This document shows positions 4,961 through 5,834 of a stretch of DNA of 5,834 nt, in pieces. The position numbers and the translations under genes are program-made. Source of the stretch: an uncultured Jeotgalicoccus sp. Its GTDB lineage: Bacteria; Bacillota; Bacilli; Staphylococcales; Salinicoccaceae. Positions within the stretch are counted from its first letter, which is position 1; each line of letters opens with the position of its first letter. Where the stretch lies: contig CANRKV010000102.1 in assembly GCA_947631305.1 (NCBI GenBank), positions 1 to 5,834 on the forward strand, given 5' to 3'. Under the pieces are notes generated by a model, which saw only the letters and a program-made list of their open reading frames with translations, was not told where the DNA came from and ran no database searches.

Positions 4961-5834
4961 CGAAATTCCCCCCTCTTTTCTGCGATTCGTAAATTTCTCG
5001 ATACAGTTCTGACGACTCGAGGAGTTCTTCATGAGTGCCAAGTGCAGAAATTTCACCGTCATCTAACAGCAGTACACGGTCCGCCTGTTCGGCAGTGGAA
5101 ATTTTCTGCGTAATGACGATACGCGTTACGTTTTCGCCTTCAAGTGCATCCCACAAATTATTCTCCGTCCGCACATCGAGTGCAGAAGTTGAATCATCGA
5201 GAATAAGAATTGATGGTTTTCTGACGAGTGCGCGTGCAATCGATAAACGCTGCTTCTGTCCGCCGGACAGAGTGACACCCATTTGTCCGACCGGTGTCTC
5301 ATACGTCTCATCGAAATTCATTATATTCTCGTGTATCTGTGCTTTTTCAGATGACATAAATACATCATCTTCTTCAGCGTGCAAATTGCCCCAGAGCAGA
5401 TTATCATAAATGCTGCCGGTGAATAATATGGCACGCTGCGGCACATAACCGATGGTCTGTCTGAGTTCCACCGTACTCCAGTCGAGTACATTTTTATCGT
5501 TAACAATCACTTCCCCTTCAGTCGCATCGTACATATTTGGAATGAGACTGATCAGCGAACTCTTACCGGAACCGGTGCCGCCCATAATGACAAAGTTTTC
5601 ATTATCGTGAATTTCAAATGAAATATTTTTCAGCACATAGCGTCCTGTGTTTGGATATTTAAACGAGACATTGTCGAATTTGACTGTGCCTGCGCCGTCA
5701 GCCGCTTCGAACGTGTCTTTATCCTCAACTGCAATCGGTGCGTGAAGTATTTCACTGATACGGTCACTGCTGGCTTTCGCACGGGAGGACGCAATAATCA
5801 GAAACGCGAACATCGAGAATCCGCCCTGCATGCG
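4953..5834 (-). CDS. ABC exporter half-transporter, degenerate-site subunit (YfiB/BmrC-like), C-terminal part
   Basis: The frame is open through the right edge, so only the last 293 residues are seen: the end of the last membrane helix and the whole nucleotide-binding domain. Motifs, in visible numbering: Walker A GGTGSGKSS (85-93), Q-loop Q133, a canonical LSGGQ signature (189-193), and Walker B ILILDD (209-214). Asp214 stands where the catalytic Glu is expected, and Gln243 (ITQKIS) replaces the switch histidine. This Asp/Gln pattern is the mark of the non-hydrolysing site in heterodimeric exporters of the TM287/288 and BmrC/BmrD type. The stop overlaps the start of the next gene by 8 bases, so the two subunits are made together. 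The ATG at 5829-5831 is internal, not the real start; about 280 residues of membrane domain should lie beyond the window. Confidence 0.93.
   Translation of the reverse strand, partial: RMQGGFSMFAFLIIASSRAKASSDRISEILHAPIAVEDKDTFEAADGAGTVKFDNVSFKYPNTGRYVLKNISFEIHDNENFVIMGGTGSGKSSLISLIPNMYDATEGEVIVNDKNVLDWSTVELRQTIGYVPQRAILFTGSIYDNLLWGNLHAEEDDVFMSSEKAQIHENIMNFDETYETPVGQMGVTLSGGQKQRLSIARALVRKPSILILDDSTSALDVRTENNLWDALEGENVTRIVITQKISTAEQADRVLLLDDGEISALGTHEELLESSELYREIYESQKRGGNFDD

Noticed and set aside
4961..5062. Longer start of the complete ABC subunit at 5062
   Set aside because: It would overlap the upstream gene by over 100 bases and has no support; the ATG at 4958-4960 has a ribosome site and a tight overlap.

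Overview
The window comes from a low-to-moderate GC Gram-positive bacterium of the Bacillales. It is most likely a non-sporulating member of the Staphylococcaceae or a relative (a Salinicoccus/Jeotgalicoccus/Macrococcus type of genome is my guess). The reasons are the ricA (ymcA) and mutS neighbourhood without the cotE gene that lies between them in Bacillus subtilis, strong AGGAGG-type ribosome sites, and protein sequences close to Firmicute families. Every gene I can support is on the minus strand, so the order of transcription runs from high to low coordinates.

Region 3143-5834 holds a two-gene ABC exporter operon: the C-terminal half of one half-transporter (cut by the right edge) and a complete 605-residue partner, overlapping by 8 bases. 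The motif pattern is that of a heterodimeric exporter with one consensus and one degenerate ATP site (YfiB/YfiC, BmrC/BmrD, TM287/288 type).

Region 2857-3142 is a regulatory leader. It has a probable promoter, a clear thiamine pyrophosphate (TPP/THI-box) riboswitch aptamer, a predicted antiterminator that shares bases with both the aptamer closing stem and the terminator, and an intrinsic terminator. The first gene after it is ricA (2422-2856), which is not a thiamine gene. ricA has its own strong terminator at 2355-2404.

Region 2086-2354 has no gene. It contains five tandem copies, plus a decayed sixth, of a 41-bp repeat that I do not recognise.

Region 1-2085 holds thiW (S component of an ECF-type thiamine-precursor transporter), which appears to start at an ATT codon, then the first 509 residues of mutS, which runs off the left edge and has a probable extended -10 promoter of its own.

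The main point of interest is the thiamine logic. A complete TPP riboswitch sits before ricA, while the thiamine transporter gene it would be expected to control lies one gene further down, beyond a terminator and a repeat array. I see no defence system, mobile element, tRNA, rRNA or CRISPR array.
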